A DNA stretch of 64,000 bases, from contig SAXG01000021.1 in the NCBI GenBank assembly GCA_012932865.1, positions 496,001-560,000 on the forward strand, in the 5' to 3' direction. The stretch comes from Amylostereum areolatum. Lineage: Eukaryota; Basidiomycota; Agaricomycetes; Russulales; Stereaceae. Under the pieces are notes generated by a model that made no database searches, was not told where the DNA came from, and worked only from the letters and a program-made list of their open reading frames with translations. Below, piece after piece: positions 1 through 10,483 of the stretch. Position numbers and translations under genes: made by a program. Each line of letters opens with the position of its first letter. Position 1 is the first letter of the stretch.

Positions 1-953
1 GTCGCGCGAGCCGGTGGTGGTGGCGAGCGTCGCCTCGGGATCTGTGTCCAGTTCTTGCTCCCGGGGAGCCGGGGTCGAGGCTTCGTCGCTTGTGTGTGCG
101 GTGACGAAACTGCCGGTGCGCTCTGACGCGCCGTCCTCGTATACAGTTGAGATGGGTTGGGGAGCGGGACGTGGGGCGCCGGAGAAGGGAGTGCGAAGTT
201 CGACCGGGGAGAGGTTGATCGGGGGGAGAACGGGTGCGGACGCGGACGTGCCCAGGGAGCTTGAGGCAGAAGCTTGGGATATGGAGCGTCTGAGGGGTCG
301 TTTGAGGAAGGCGGAGTAGTTGGAGCCTATGTGTGAGGAGAACGTGTCAAAGTCGGGCGAGATGAATTGCAGGGGATACACGCACCAACTGAGGCGGGGG
401 TCGGGGGTTCGACGTCCGATTGGGGTCGACGCGAGCTGGACGGGGAATGGACCTCGTAGATAGGCGAGAGAGGGTTGACATAAAGGAGAGCTGGCCTCTC
501 GTTGGGTTCAACTGCGTTCATGTCCAGCTGGAGCGAGCGATTGCTCCTGATCGCGGTGTGCTTGTACATGGATGGGTCGTTGCCGAGAGCAGAAAGAGAC
601 GCGGAACGGCTGAGCCGTGTTCGTGAAAGGCGACGTGAAGTTGAAAGCGCGGGTGTCGGCGTGGACAGCGTCGGGGAAATCACGGGCGCGCTTGGGATGA
701 CGGGGGCGGAGGAGGAGGAGGAGGAGGCGGCGGCGGAGGGGGAAGAAGGGGAAGGAAAGGGAGGAATCCAATTGACGTGGGACGGAGGGTAAAAAGGCGG
801 GTCTGAAGGGATAATCGGTGGCGTGCATTGTTCTCGTGGTCCTGACTCGGCTGAACGATGCCTCGTGGCCCGACGGCGGCGGTCGGATGCCGATCTGCGC
901 TCGGTATCGAGTCTGGAGTTGGCAGGGAAGAAATGGGCCATGAGTTGGTGCAT
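1..953 (-). CDS. Ser/Pro-rich protein of unknown function, 5' part (runs off left edge)
   Basis: The likely start is the ATG at 953-951, about 80 bp downstream of a TATA box on the same strand. The product begins with His/Phe and Arg-rich stretches, then a Pro/Ser-rich segment with an Ala-Ser run, then a basic Ser/Arg region. The frame breaks near 396-407, where two runs of five G (plus strand) occur; dropping one base from each joins the upstream frame to a downstream frame that is open to position 1 and rich in Ser, Thr and Pro. An intron with a weak GTCCAT donor would also bridge the break, so the structure is not certain. I recognise no domain and infer no function. The 3' end lies outside the window. 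Confidence 0.5.
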
Positions 954-1032
954 CTTTGAGCAGTCTCGTTGTCGTCGACGGAATCTCGGACGAGGGTGGA
1001 CAAAGGCAAGGCGTGGGGCGGGAGCGACATGG

Positions 1033-1039
1033 TTATATA
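1033..1039 (-). promoter_or_regulatory. TATA box of the left-edge gene
   Basis: TATATAA on the minus strand, about 80 bp upstream of the ATG at 953. Spacing fits a fungal core promoter. Confidence 0.45.
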
Positions 1040-1572
1040 GCGCTGGCAAGCGAGGACCACGCACAGACGGCGAGCAGGCTCGGCTGGAGGACGGCGGGCG
1101 CACAAGGCGGGCACGAGGCAGCAAAGGTCCCTTCCTCGCTCGACTCCGGATCACAGCATCGCTTTCTGCCTCATCCGTACGTCGCAAGGCGCAGCGGTGT
1201 ACTTTCCAGAATGTCGGATATGAAGACGGTGTAGCTGGACCCCAGCAGCAGGAGGGGCACGGGGGCGTGTTCGTGCATGGTGGATAAGATCAAGTGTGAA
1301 GAGCAGCACAAAAGCGCCGAGCGCCTTGGGCGCTGCAGTGACGTGCCCCGCAAGTTCGCAAAAGCGCCCTTAGAAGTATTATATGTTATCACTTGCAGAC
1401 CTCAACCACTCAACGTACTCAACCACAAAGGAAGATACACATATTGGGCGGATCAGATACTATACTATTGTACATGTGATGATAGAAAAAGAATATACGG
1501 AGCTACAGTCGGACCGTACTCGTGCCAGTGACCGTCCTCGTACTGGCTTCACCTCCCTTCACCATCTGTCCA
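1040..1572. other. intergenic stretch, no gene seen
   Basis: Upstream flank of the left-edge gene and downstream flank of the next minus-strand gene. Short open frames occur on both strands, but none shows coding character or splice signals. Confidence 0.4.
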
Positions 1573-3014
1573 TTAATACCGCAATAGTGCAAGTGCAACC
1601 GCCTTCGCAACCCGCATCGTCGAGTTGACAGTCTGAAGCGAGCATGACTCGTCCACAGCCTCCACACAAGTCTTGCCCAGAGACGCAGACGGGAACTCCG
1701 GGACATCAAGCGACTCGGAACTTATCGAGCTATCCGTCGAAGATACGCAAGGCGAGAATGAACCCGAGTCGCCAGTGGAATCTGACGTGTAGGGCGTGCT
1801 CTCCGAGAATGCCACGCCTGGGATTGAAGGAGAACCCGGGGTCGAGATAAGGGCATCGCCCACTGGCAAAGGGGGTTTAGGTCGGGGTGAACGCAGAAGC
1901 ACGCGGATTCAAGCGACATTTGAGCGGTGTAGCATTGCGGCCCTGTGAGACTTGTAGGCGCGAGGGCGTAAAGACATCCGCGAAAGGGTTCATCTTGGGC
2001 CTGCTCAGAGCGTTGCTCGGGATAGACATAAACGAGGGGGGAGGAACGGAAAATCGGAAGGGCGGAACGATCCGAGTGGCAAAGACGCTGAATCTCGACG
2101 GCTGGCCGATGTGTGCGTACGCCCGTCCTTGGGGAGGCGGAGTAAATGTCTTCAAGGGTATATTGGCATAAGACCAGGGGTGGACGCCGACTTGGATGAC
2201 CGGAGAAAACGGCCACGCGCTTGGAGGTACGAAGGGTTTCGCAGAGACATTCGATGGAGGGGGCGCCTGCTTCCAGGAGGGTATGAAGGCCGTCGAGAAT
2301 GCATTGAGGCGGGAGGGTACACGCTTCCAAGATGGGACGAAAGTCTTCGCGTATGCATTCAGCCGGGTGGCGTATCCGGAACGAAGGGAGTGGCATCCAG
2401 CAGACGGTCTACAGACACCACAGCCCGCATTGTTGGAGGGGGATGCTACCGCAGATTTCAGGAATTTCCGGGAAGGCGTGGCAGCTGGCTGTGCCCTGCG
2501 TTGGATGTAATCCGTCCAGGTCGAAGAGGCGGGTGTAGACAGCACTGCATTCTTTGTCCTATGCGGCCCTATATCTTCGTTATTCATTGGATGCTCTGTT
2601 ACTGTAGCCGGGACTGGGGTCGTCTTGTACAGATTTCGACTGGAGCTCCAGGACAACAGGAGATTCCGGAGATGCGATATGAATGGGCTCCGCGGGAATG
2701 GCCGTGTTGGAAGAGTTGAGGGATCCTATAGCTGAGGTGGATGCTTGTGTGTTGACTGAGCGGACGCCACCACAGGAGCAACATATGTACCCAGCATGAA
2801 CATCAGCTTCAGATCGTGGGTACCGAGTAGATTGCTTCTTCACACAGATGTGGCCAAGAAGAGCTCCAGAGATGAAAAGGAAGGCCAAAAAGGTGATGCG
2901 CCAGCTCGGGTTGAGAGGAGGGAATATCGCATATTTGAGAGCCATGGTGTAGATGGAGTGCGCGTGACGGGAGAGCTGTATCCAGATAGTTGACCGAAGA
3001 GAGTCGATGACCAT
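1573..3014 (-). CDS. unknown one-TM protein with degenerate internal repeats
   Basis: Three successive minus-strand frames join into one product of about 479 residues if one base is dropped from the G4 runs at 2616-2619 and 1884-1887. The total is then an exact multiple of three. Near residues 35-60 there is one hydrophobic segment (WRITFLAFLFISGALLG), suggesting a single membrane span. Residues about 150-380 hold an imperfect repeat spaced by 15-20 residues and built around Asn-Ala, Phe and (V/I/T)-Pro-Ser. The C-terminal part is Ser/Thr/Pro-rich. The start could also lie at 2945. An upstream ATG at 3105 followed by a consensus GTAAGT donor may mark a 5' leader exon, but its phase does not fit. 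I do not recognise the family. Confidence 0.45.
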
Positions 3015-3753
3015 GGCGCGAGGGGGAGGAGAACGGGGTTAGACAACTGAAGCAGCGAACGGAGAAGGTCCTTGAGAACTTACCAAGGGAGTGCCCGCCA
3101 GGCATAATATGTTATCCGGAAGTATCGTGGATCATGTTTCGACTGGGAAAGATGTTGGAAACAATGATGGAGATGTAACCTAGAGGGGAATCCTCAGTTT
3201 CTGAGCCGGCGAAGGATCGACAGATGTTGGTAAAGGTGCGGTTGTTCGGGTGGCAAATGAGCTAGAGATCAGGAAGGTGGATAGGTCTAGAGGAGCGTGT
3301 GCATAGTATACACTGTGGATAGGAGTTGGGCGGGGCGGTGATGGAGGTCGAGAACAAGTTGCAACGCGGTCTTGAACTTGAAGCTTGAACTTCAGGTTTT
3401 GTCACGTGATGCACGCTCTGGGGAGGTGGGCTCGGGCTTCCGAACTTTAACATTACGTTCCATCAGAAAATGTGGGGAGTAGACTGTGAGAGAGCGTTTC
3501 CGATGTACTGCAGGAGACAGCTGGTGCAAGACAACATACAAGACTGTACTCTACAACGGGGTGCGGTATAGACAATTGACCAGGACGTAAGAATAAACAA
3601 ACGGGACAGTACTGCGAGGGAGGTATCCAGAAATAGCAAGAGGGAAGGTGACACGAAAAAAGCCAATGATAGACAGATACCCCAGGTCACTACACAGCGA
3701 CAAGACCCGCACGGTGATGTACAAGACCACAAGTCCGAACGCCGTCCAGACTA
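3015..3753. other. intergenic stretch with a possible leader exon
   Basis: Minus-strand ATG at 3105, seven codons, then G|GTAAGT, a strong donor and possibly a non-coding first exon of the gene ending at 1573. The remainder, including the 3' flank of the next gene, shows no coding signal. Confidence 0.3.
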
Positions 3754-4515
3754 TCAAGGTGCGGCAGAATCGTCCTCCTCCTTCGTCGTCGACTCTCCCT
3801 TCCCCTCGGCTACAGGAGGCTCGGGGTCGGGGGTTTGTGTGGCATCAGATTGAACATTAACGGGTGCAGCGGTATTCGGTTTCGGGCTGGGGGCGTCGTC
3901 TTCTGAGTCGGATGCAGGGAGCGGCATGGCAGTCGGGTCGGCATCGAGCTGTGTAGCAGCGACATCGTGTTTCGACGGTTCAAGTGGAATGGGATCCGTG
4001 ACATCGGCGGAAGGAGTGCCAGTCGTTGCAAGAGCAGGGGCCGAGGTTGGGGCGGATTCTTCAGCAGCCTTAACCGTCTCCGCTGCAGGCTCCGTCGAGG
4101 AGGAAATCTCGTCCTGAACGTCCCCCACAACTTGGTCCATGACTTCCGGAGCCTCCTTCGTTTCTTCCGCTTTCTCCGCCAGCTCAACCTCCTTGACACC
4201 CTGAGTAACCTCCTTCACAGCAGGATCGGTCTCTTTGCCCTTCACGGACACTTCGCCGAGTTCCGACGTAAGGGTGTCATCCCGCTGCAGTTGCCCGCGA
4301 CGTTTTCGTGTACCGGTCCCTTCGTGCATATCTTCATCGTCATCGTCCATACGGCGTTTACGTCCGATCGTGGGTGCATTAGAGGTGGCTTGAGGTATCG
4401 GATGCTGATCAGCACTGCTTCTATCAAGAGAATTAGGGAACTTACCATCATCACCCCAAGGACGGTCGGGGCATGGGTATACGGATGATGAGATACGACG
4501 GATGAGTTTGAACAT
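3754..4515 (-). CDS. acidic low-complexity protein, unknown function
   Basis: Two exons, 4515-4446 and 4388-3754, are separated by an in-frame 57 bp intron (GTAAGT donor, CTGAT branch-like site, CTCAAG acceptor). Reading through the intron gives no stop, so gene finders may keep it; splicing yields 234 residues. The N-terminus (MFKLIRRISSSVYPCPDRPW) looks like a conserved block, followed by a basic patch GRKRR and an Asp run. The rest is rich in Glu, Lys, Ala, Thr and Pro, probably disordered. The basic patch could be a nuclear localisation signal (inference). It is divergent from the seryl-tRNA synthetase gene with about 445 bp between the starts. Confidence 0.6.
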   Translation of the reverse strand: MFKLIRRISSSVYPCPDRPWGDDGKFPNSLDRSSADQHPIPQATSNAPTIGRKRRMDDDDEDMHEGTGTRKRRGQLQRDDTLTSELGEVSVKGKETDPAVKEVTQGVKEVELAEKAEETKEAPEVMDQVVGDVQDEISSSTEPAAETVKAAEESAPTSAPALATTGTPSADVTDPIPLEPSKHDVAATQLDADPTAMPLPASDSEDDAPSPKPNTAAPVNVQSDATQTPDPEPPVAEGKGESTTKEEDDSAAP

Positions 4516-4960
4516 GACGAAGGCGGGGTAGACGGGAGGCCAAGCGACGTGGACGCGCGAAGACGCGGTTCGAAAAGCGCGTCACCGACTCGGACGCGTC
4601 GAGCGCGATTCATTCTCCGCCGGCAATTTCCATATCTACCCTAGAAGTTATAAATTTATGACCAGTCTTTCCTTGCTGCTCGCGATGTTGCGACTTGCAT
4701 CCCTTACGAATAGGAGCTGGAATACATGCGGTTCTTTCAGACGTGTTATGGGAGCCGGTGTGTAAGAAGCGCGCACGACGGCGGTGTGCCCGTGTGTGCC
4801 ACGTCACGCGTAACGATAAGATTCGATGATTCGATCGATTGACTCGCCCGAGTCGACTCAAATCTATGCCCACTAGCAACGCTCTCTAAGACTCTACCAA
4901 ACTACCCTCTGACCCCCCTCTTCTCCCTCTTCTCACTCTCAACAATTCCAGTCCCCTGCC
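4516..4960. promoter_or_regulatory. divergent promoter region
   Basis: Lies between the start of the minus-strand acidic protein gene and the plus-strand SES1 start. Pyrimidine-rich sequence at 4890-4955 precedes the SES1 ATG, as is common for fungal housekeeping genes. An AT-rich motif near 4645-4656 may act as TATA for the minus gene. Confidence 0.35.
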
Positions 4961-6706
4961 ATGACGCTCGACGTCTTGCAATTTCTTGACAACAAAGGTG
5001 GAAATGCCGAAGAAATCCGCGAATCACAGCGGAAAAGAGGGCATTCGGTGGAGATTGTGGATGAAGTCATCCAGATGTACGCAGACTGGGTAAAACGTGC
5101 GCGGGTTTCGATGCCCTTATATCCAGCTCTTTCGCCTTACCACTTTTGCTTCAGTGGACTTCGAAGCGAATAACCTCAGCAAACAGGTGAACGCCGTGCA
5201 GAAACAGATCGGTGCCAAAAAGAAGGTGCATCTCGCGATCCAATACCCTTAAGCCCCTCCTAAAGGGTAATTGATTTTCTTTAGGCAAAGGAGAACGCGG
5301 ATGATCTCGTCGCGGAAAAAAAAGCGCTCGATGCCCAGGTGGATGCGAAAAGGAAAGAGGCACGAGAGTTCGAACAAACGATGCGACAAAAGGCCAGCAC
5401 GGTCGGTAACCTCATCAGCAAGGGCGTTCCTATTAGCATGACCGAGGTGCGTTTCTTTCTATCTGTACCCTGATCCTGCGTTGCTCACACTTTGCCACAG
5501 GACGATAACGCGACTCTGCGTACATGGCATCCCGATGGTCCCAATGCTCAAGTGGAGAAGAAGACGGACATCCTTGCTCACCACGAAGTACTTCTCGATT
5601 GGACGCAATGGATCCTTGAGAGAGGTATGCAAGCCATCGCGGCCCTGGTGGTTCCCAGCTTAGACTGCATTGCAGGCTCTAAGATTGCCGGCCACCGAGG
5701 CTATTTCCTCACAAACGACGGCGTGGACCTTAATCAAGCTCTCATCTCCTACGGCCTTGACTTCCTCCGAAAGCAGGGATACAAGAAGATCCAGCCACCA
5801 TTCATGATGAACAAAGACGTCATGGCGAAGACGGCGCAGCTAGATCAGTTCGACGAGGAGCTATACAAGGTGCGCCGCCCTCGCTCATGCTCTAGTATCG
5901 ATAGGTGACGGTCGAGCATAGGTCATTGGCAGTGACGACGAGAAATACTTGATCGCCACGTCAGAACAGCCGATCTCGTCATTCTACTCCGATGAATGGT
6001 TCGAGGACCCCAAAACCCAACTCCCTATCAAATACGCAGGTTACTCGACTTGCTTCCGAAAAGAGGCCGGCTCGGCTGGACGAGACATGTGGGGAATTTT
6101 CCGTGTGCACCAGTTCGAGAAGGTGGAACAATTCTGCCTGACGGAACCGGAGAAATCCTGGGAGGTGTTCGATACGATGGTCGCCAACTCCGAGGCATTC
6201 TACCAGAGCCTGGGCATCCCGTATCGTGTTGTAGCCATCGTCTCGGGTGCTCTTAACCTCGCCGCCGCGCAAAAGTATGACCTCGAGGCGTGGTTCCCCT
6301 TCCAGGGTGCGTACAAGGAACTCGTATCGTGCTCAAACTGCACGGATTACCGTAAGTGCAATTGACAGGGGCTTTCTGCGCCGTGCGCTAATAGTAATGT
6401 TGATTTCAGAGAGCCGACGATTGGAGGTTCGCTGCGGTCTGAAGAGCAAGGACCAAGCGCGCAAGGTCTACGTTCACATGCTCAACGGCACCTTGTGCGC
6501 CACGGAGCGTGCGCTTTGCTGTCTTGTCGAGAACTACCAGACTCCCGATGTTCGTTTGTTATCCGTCCGATTCCTAATACACGCCGCTAACAGATTAATT
6601 GCAGGGTCTTCGGATTCCTGAAGCCTTGCAACCATACATGCAAGGCCGCGATTTCCTTCCGTGGGTGAAGGAACTTCCCAAGAACTTGCAGCGCAAACAA
6701 GTATAA
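4961..6706 (+). CDS. SES1: cytosolic seryl-tRNA synthetase
   Basis: Charges tRNA-Ser with serine in the cytoplasm. Eight exons (4961-5096, 5155-5225, 5285-5446, 5501-5624, 5676-5869, 5922-6351, 6410-6549, 6605-6706) splice to 452 residues, close to the usual eukaryotic length. The N-terminal residues 1-120 form the helical tRNA-binding arm (begins [15 protein letters not shown], then Lys/Glu/Ala-rich helices). Class II motif 2 is visible as [20 protein letters not shown] and motif 3 as [19 protein letters not shown]. The C-terminus is short and basic. All introns are GT-AG, 50-60 bp. No mitochondrial targeting sequence precedes the arm, so this is the cytosolic enzyme. Threonine synthase follows 304 bp downstream on the same strand. 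Confidence 0.97.
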
Positions 6707-7010
6707 AAGGAGGTTCTTCCAGAGGAGTATTCAGTGTTATGTTATTTGTGGTTTTCGTCGGGGATGTCGATACGCTGGATTAGAACGTGAATTGCTGTTG
6801 TACTTTGTTGTACTCTATACCTACTGCTTCTGCTAGATGCCCAGCGCCAGCGCGTTTACAAATCGTGGTGCGCAAGATAGACAGTCAATATCGACGTGAA
6901 GTTTCTGAGACCGTCCGATCGGCGTCAAACGCCGATTGAATATTGACTCAGAACCGCGACCATGGCAAGAGTTTTCTTCCAACCGTACTTCGACCACCCT
7001 CACTCCTGCC

Positions 7011-8884
7011 ATGAAATACTTCTCCACGCGTGGCGGTGATGCAGAATTGAGCTTTGAAGAGGTCAGTTTTGTCATTTTTCTCTATCGTTGACCTTTTGAA
7101 CGCCGCTGTTTGTAGGCTGTCTTGACGGGACTCGCTCCGAACGGCGGCCTGTACATCCCTGAAGACATCCCGGCCCTCCCATCTAACTGGCAGGAAGCAT
7201 GGAAGTCTTACTCTTTCATTGACCTCTCCGTGGCCGTGCTGTCGCTGTATGTCTCGGAAGAGGAGATCTCGGCGGCGGAGCTTCGATCGCTGGTAGAGAA
7301 ATCGTACAGCACGTTCAGGCATCCAGACGTTACACCGCTGCACAAACTTGACGACAAGCTCTTCGTCCTTGAACTCTTCCACGGCCCCACGTTCGCATTC
7401 AAGGATGTAGCCTTGCAGCTTTTGGGAAACCTGTTCGAGTTCTTCCTCAAGAGAAGGAACGCGCGGAAGGCTCCTGGAGAACAGCAGGAGAGGTTGACTG
7501 TCGTCGGCGCAACGAGCGGGGACACAGGAAGGTGTGTGTGCTTCATATTGTCATTCGGGTGTGCGTGTCTGATTTCAATGCAGCGCGGCGATTTATGGTC
7601 TGCGAAACAAAGCGAACGTCGACATATTTATTCTCCACCCCAAAGGGCGTGTATCCCCCATCCAAGAGGCCCAGATGACCACTGTCACCGACCCCAACGT
7701 CCACAATGTCGCTGTGAAAGGCACTTTCGATGACTGTCAGGCAAGACATTCGTCCGTCATCGTTATCCTCATCTAACGATGTCCTCCCCAGGACATCGTC
7801 AAATCCCTTTTTGGTGACCGCGAGTTCAATGAGAAACACCATCTCGGGGCTGTTAACTCGATCAACTGGGCCCGTATCCTTGCGCAGACCGTTTACTACT
7901 TCCTCGCCTACTTCCACGCACGCAGGAGCGTCTCCTCGGTCGACGCAGAGCTTCAGTTCGTCGTCCCAACAGGCAACTTTGGCGACATCCTCGCCGGCTA
8001 CTACGCCAAACGTATGGGGTTGCCTATAAATGGCCTCGTCGTGGCAACAAACTCGAACGACATCCTCGCGCGGTTTTGGCAAAGCGGGCGATATGAGAAA
8101 TTTGACTCTACATCCTCTCAGGGTGTCGATGCGGCGGCGCCGGCGGATGGTGCGTCTGATGGAAAGCAGGCTGTGGGCGGAGTGAAAGAAACCCTCAGCC
8201 CGGCGATGGACATACTCGTCTCAAGCAACTTCGAGAGACTCCTGTGGTACTTGGCTTATGGAGCGACTCAGGGGCCTGAAGGGGAGCGGAGGCAGACCGC
8301 AGGTGTGACGGTGGATGGTTGGATGAAGGCAATGAAGGCAAATGGACGGGTAGAGGTTCCTGTGGATGTCCTCGAGTTGGCTCGGGAAGATTTCCAGGCT
8401 GAGAGGATCACCGATGCACAGGTTCGTGTTGTCGGGTCGCCAGTTACCACTGACGCTCAACTAAACCCTAGACGTTGACCACCATCCGCGAGCATTTCGA
8501 AACGAGTCCGTCCTACGTCGCAGACCCCCACACCGCAGTAGGCCTTGCCGCCGCCCACATAGTTGCGCGAAAAAAGTGAGGACCCCTGCTCGTTGACATA
8601 TGCTGAACACTAACGCACTGCCGTCCAGCCCCCGCTCTGTGGTGCAGATAGTCTTGTCTACCGCTCATCCGGCCAAATTTTCCGAGGCTGTCAGTCGTGC
8701 CCTGTCCGGTATCCCGAGCTTCTGCTTTGAACGTGATGTGCTCCCAGAAGAGTTCAAGGGATTGCTGGAGCGCGAGAGGAGGGTGATCGATGTAGACGCG
8801 CCGGACATCGATCTGGTGAAAAAGGTCATCGAAGACCACGTGCAGCAGTCTGCAGGAAACGGGAGCGCCAGCGCGAGCGTGTAG
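7011..8884 (+). CDS. THR4: threonine synthase
   Basis: Converts O-phosphohomoserine to threonine, the last step of threonine synthesis, using pyridoxal phosphate. Six exons (7011-7061, 7116-7531, 7584-7740, 7792-8421, 8472-8575, 8629-8884) give 537 residues, slightly longer than yeast Thr4. The N-terminus (MKYFSTRGGDAELSFEEAV) is typical of the fungal enzyme. The PLP lysine is in HGPTFAFKDVALQ (about residue 113), and the phosphate-binding loop GATSGDTG follows near residue 155. The intron at 7741-7791 starts with GCAAGA after CAG, a GC-AG intron, and splicing there is required to read FDDCQDIV in frame. The start was chosen because the ATG at 7011 opens directly into the conserved N-terminus. 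Confidence 0.97.
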
Positions 8885-10483
8885 AGTTGCACCAACCGAT
8901 AGATGGAGAAGTTGGTTCATTACATTGTAAATTATGGTTGTAGGCCGAGTAGGCCTGCGAATATGCAATGTCGATGAGGACATATCACCTGTGATATGGA
9001 TAACAAAAGGATCAGTAAAGCCTTTACTATCACATTGATTGATACTGTATGCACGTACCATCTATGAAAGCTCCGTTCGAGGCTTGCTGGTTGGTTGGGT
9101 TCTTGCATTATCGTGTCGCCTGTCGTTGATTCGGACGTGGACGACACAATACAATGCTGTTGCGGACCTTCAGGATCCTGAGGATGTCGTTGTGCTCGCA
9201 CTCAAGACCGGCGGTGGCCAATGGCGTCAGCCGAGGAAAGCTGTAGACAACAATATAGTAAGCAAGGACATTGATCAGTTTGTTAAGGTCAGTCATACCT
9301 GGACGGCCGTGTTCTCGTTCGCTTGCGAGGAGGTTGAATGGGCACTGTTTCTGGGGGCTGCATCTTGGACGGAATCAGTGGACCTGCGTTCCTGCTCGGT
9401 GCACCATCCCAATGGCCAGCCAATGTCACCCCCAACTCGCATAGATTCTTCTGCACAAATAGTACATGTCAGTTCGTCTCGCAAGAGAGAAAGAAAATGC
9501 GCACATGATCCAGATGAATGCACCGAGATGCACTGGATGCAGATGACAGGGTGTGCTGTACTGTGTCGTGTCGGGTCGTGTCGTGTCGTACATCACTCGA
9601 GCTCGGGACCACCACGCCTCATCCGAGCACCGAGGAAATTTCCCGAAAAATCTCTAGATATATAAATAAATCCAATCAGGGGGGGTGGGAGCGACGCGGT
9701 CATCGTGACCGAAGCGACAAAACACGTCCGTGTTGCTGCACAAACATTGCTTTGGAGGAAAATTGATTTGAATTTGTTTTCTGATATACAAAGTAAAAGG
9801 TATAAGTAGGGCTGTGCCATGGAGGCTACTTTGACGCTAACGGCGGTGCGTAGAGGTGCCATAGAGAGTGGGAAGGTATGACGGTGGCCAAGTACGTGGT
9901 GGAGGTCAAGACGAAGAGCGACGCGGCGACCCGGCCGACGCGCAAGCCTAGGATGACGCAAGCAGCCACGTGCATTTGTCAACGCGACCTGTCACGTGTC
10001 GCGTTACGATGACGTGGCTGTTGTCCCACAACCAATCAGAAAGCTCACTTGTCTCGCGGTTTGTGTCGTGACGTGACGCAGCGCTCCACCGCGTCTCTCT
10101 TGTATTAAAGGATTTGTATTAAAGGATGGTTGTACTATTGATGAGGAGTCGGTGTCGACCCGGAGGCCGCCGCTAGTACTTTCACAGAGAATGTGAGGCG
10201 TGTCGTCGCCGCTACAATGGCTGGAACAAGTTCATGCTCATCTAACTATTGCCGGCGTGTCCAGAGCAGTGGCACAGCCTGAGGCCGAGCCGCAGGCAGT
10301 TTTCGTGTATCGAGATGATTGTTCTGTGCCATAAGTAATCTGCCATACCATTGTGGCGCTGACGGCTGAATTGAGTAAGCGCCGTGTGACTGTCGATTGC
10401 GTCGCGTGACACGCGTACTGCCACAACTCAGAGCGCGTCTTGTCTTCCCTCAACGCGTCCCGACTCCCCTCATCTCTACCACC
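8885..10483. other. 1.6 kb between THR4 and SCC3, no firm gene
   Basis: No convincing coding region. It contains a direct repeat TTGTATTAAAGGA at 10100-10112 and 10114-10126, several CACGTG/ACGTGAC-type motifs near 9960-10080, and the SCC3 promoter. One short minus-strand frame is listed separately. Confidence 0.4.
9826..9975 (-). CDS. possible 49-residue hydrophobic peptide
   Basis: ATG at 9975-9973 to TAG at 9828-9826. The peptide begins MHVAACVILGLRVGRVAASL and has a hydrophobic middle. No homolog is recognised and chance cannot be excluded. Confidence 0.15.
   Translation of the reverse strand: MHVAACVILGLRVGRVAASLFVLTSTTYLATVIPSHSLWHLYAPPLASK

Noticed and set aside
396..460. A 64 bp intron (GTCCAT...CCTCAG) in the left-edge gene
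   Set aside because: The donor is weak, and removing one base from each of two G5 runs gives a smoother protein; kept only as an alternative.
9039..9665. 208-codon plus-strand frame downstream of THR4
   Set aside because: Composition is irregular and includes simple GTCGTGTC repeats. No splice or domain support.
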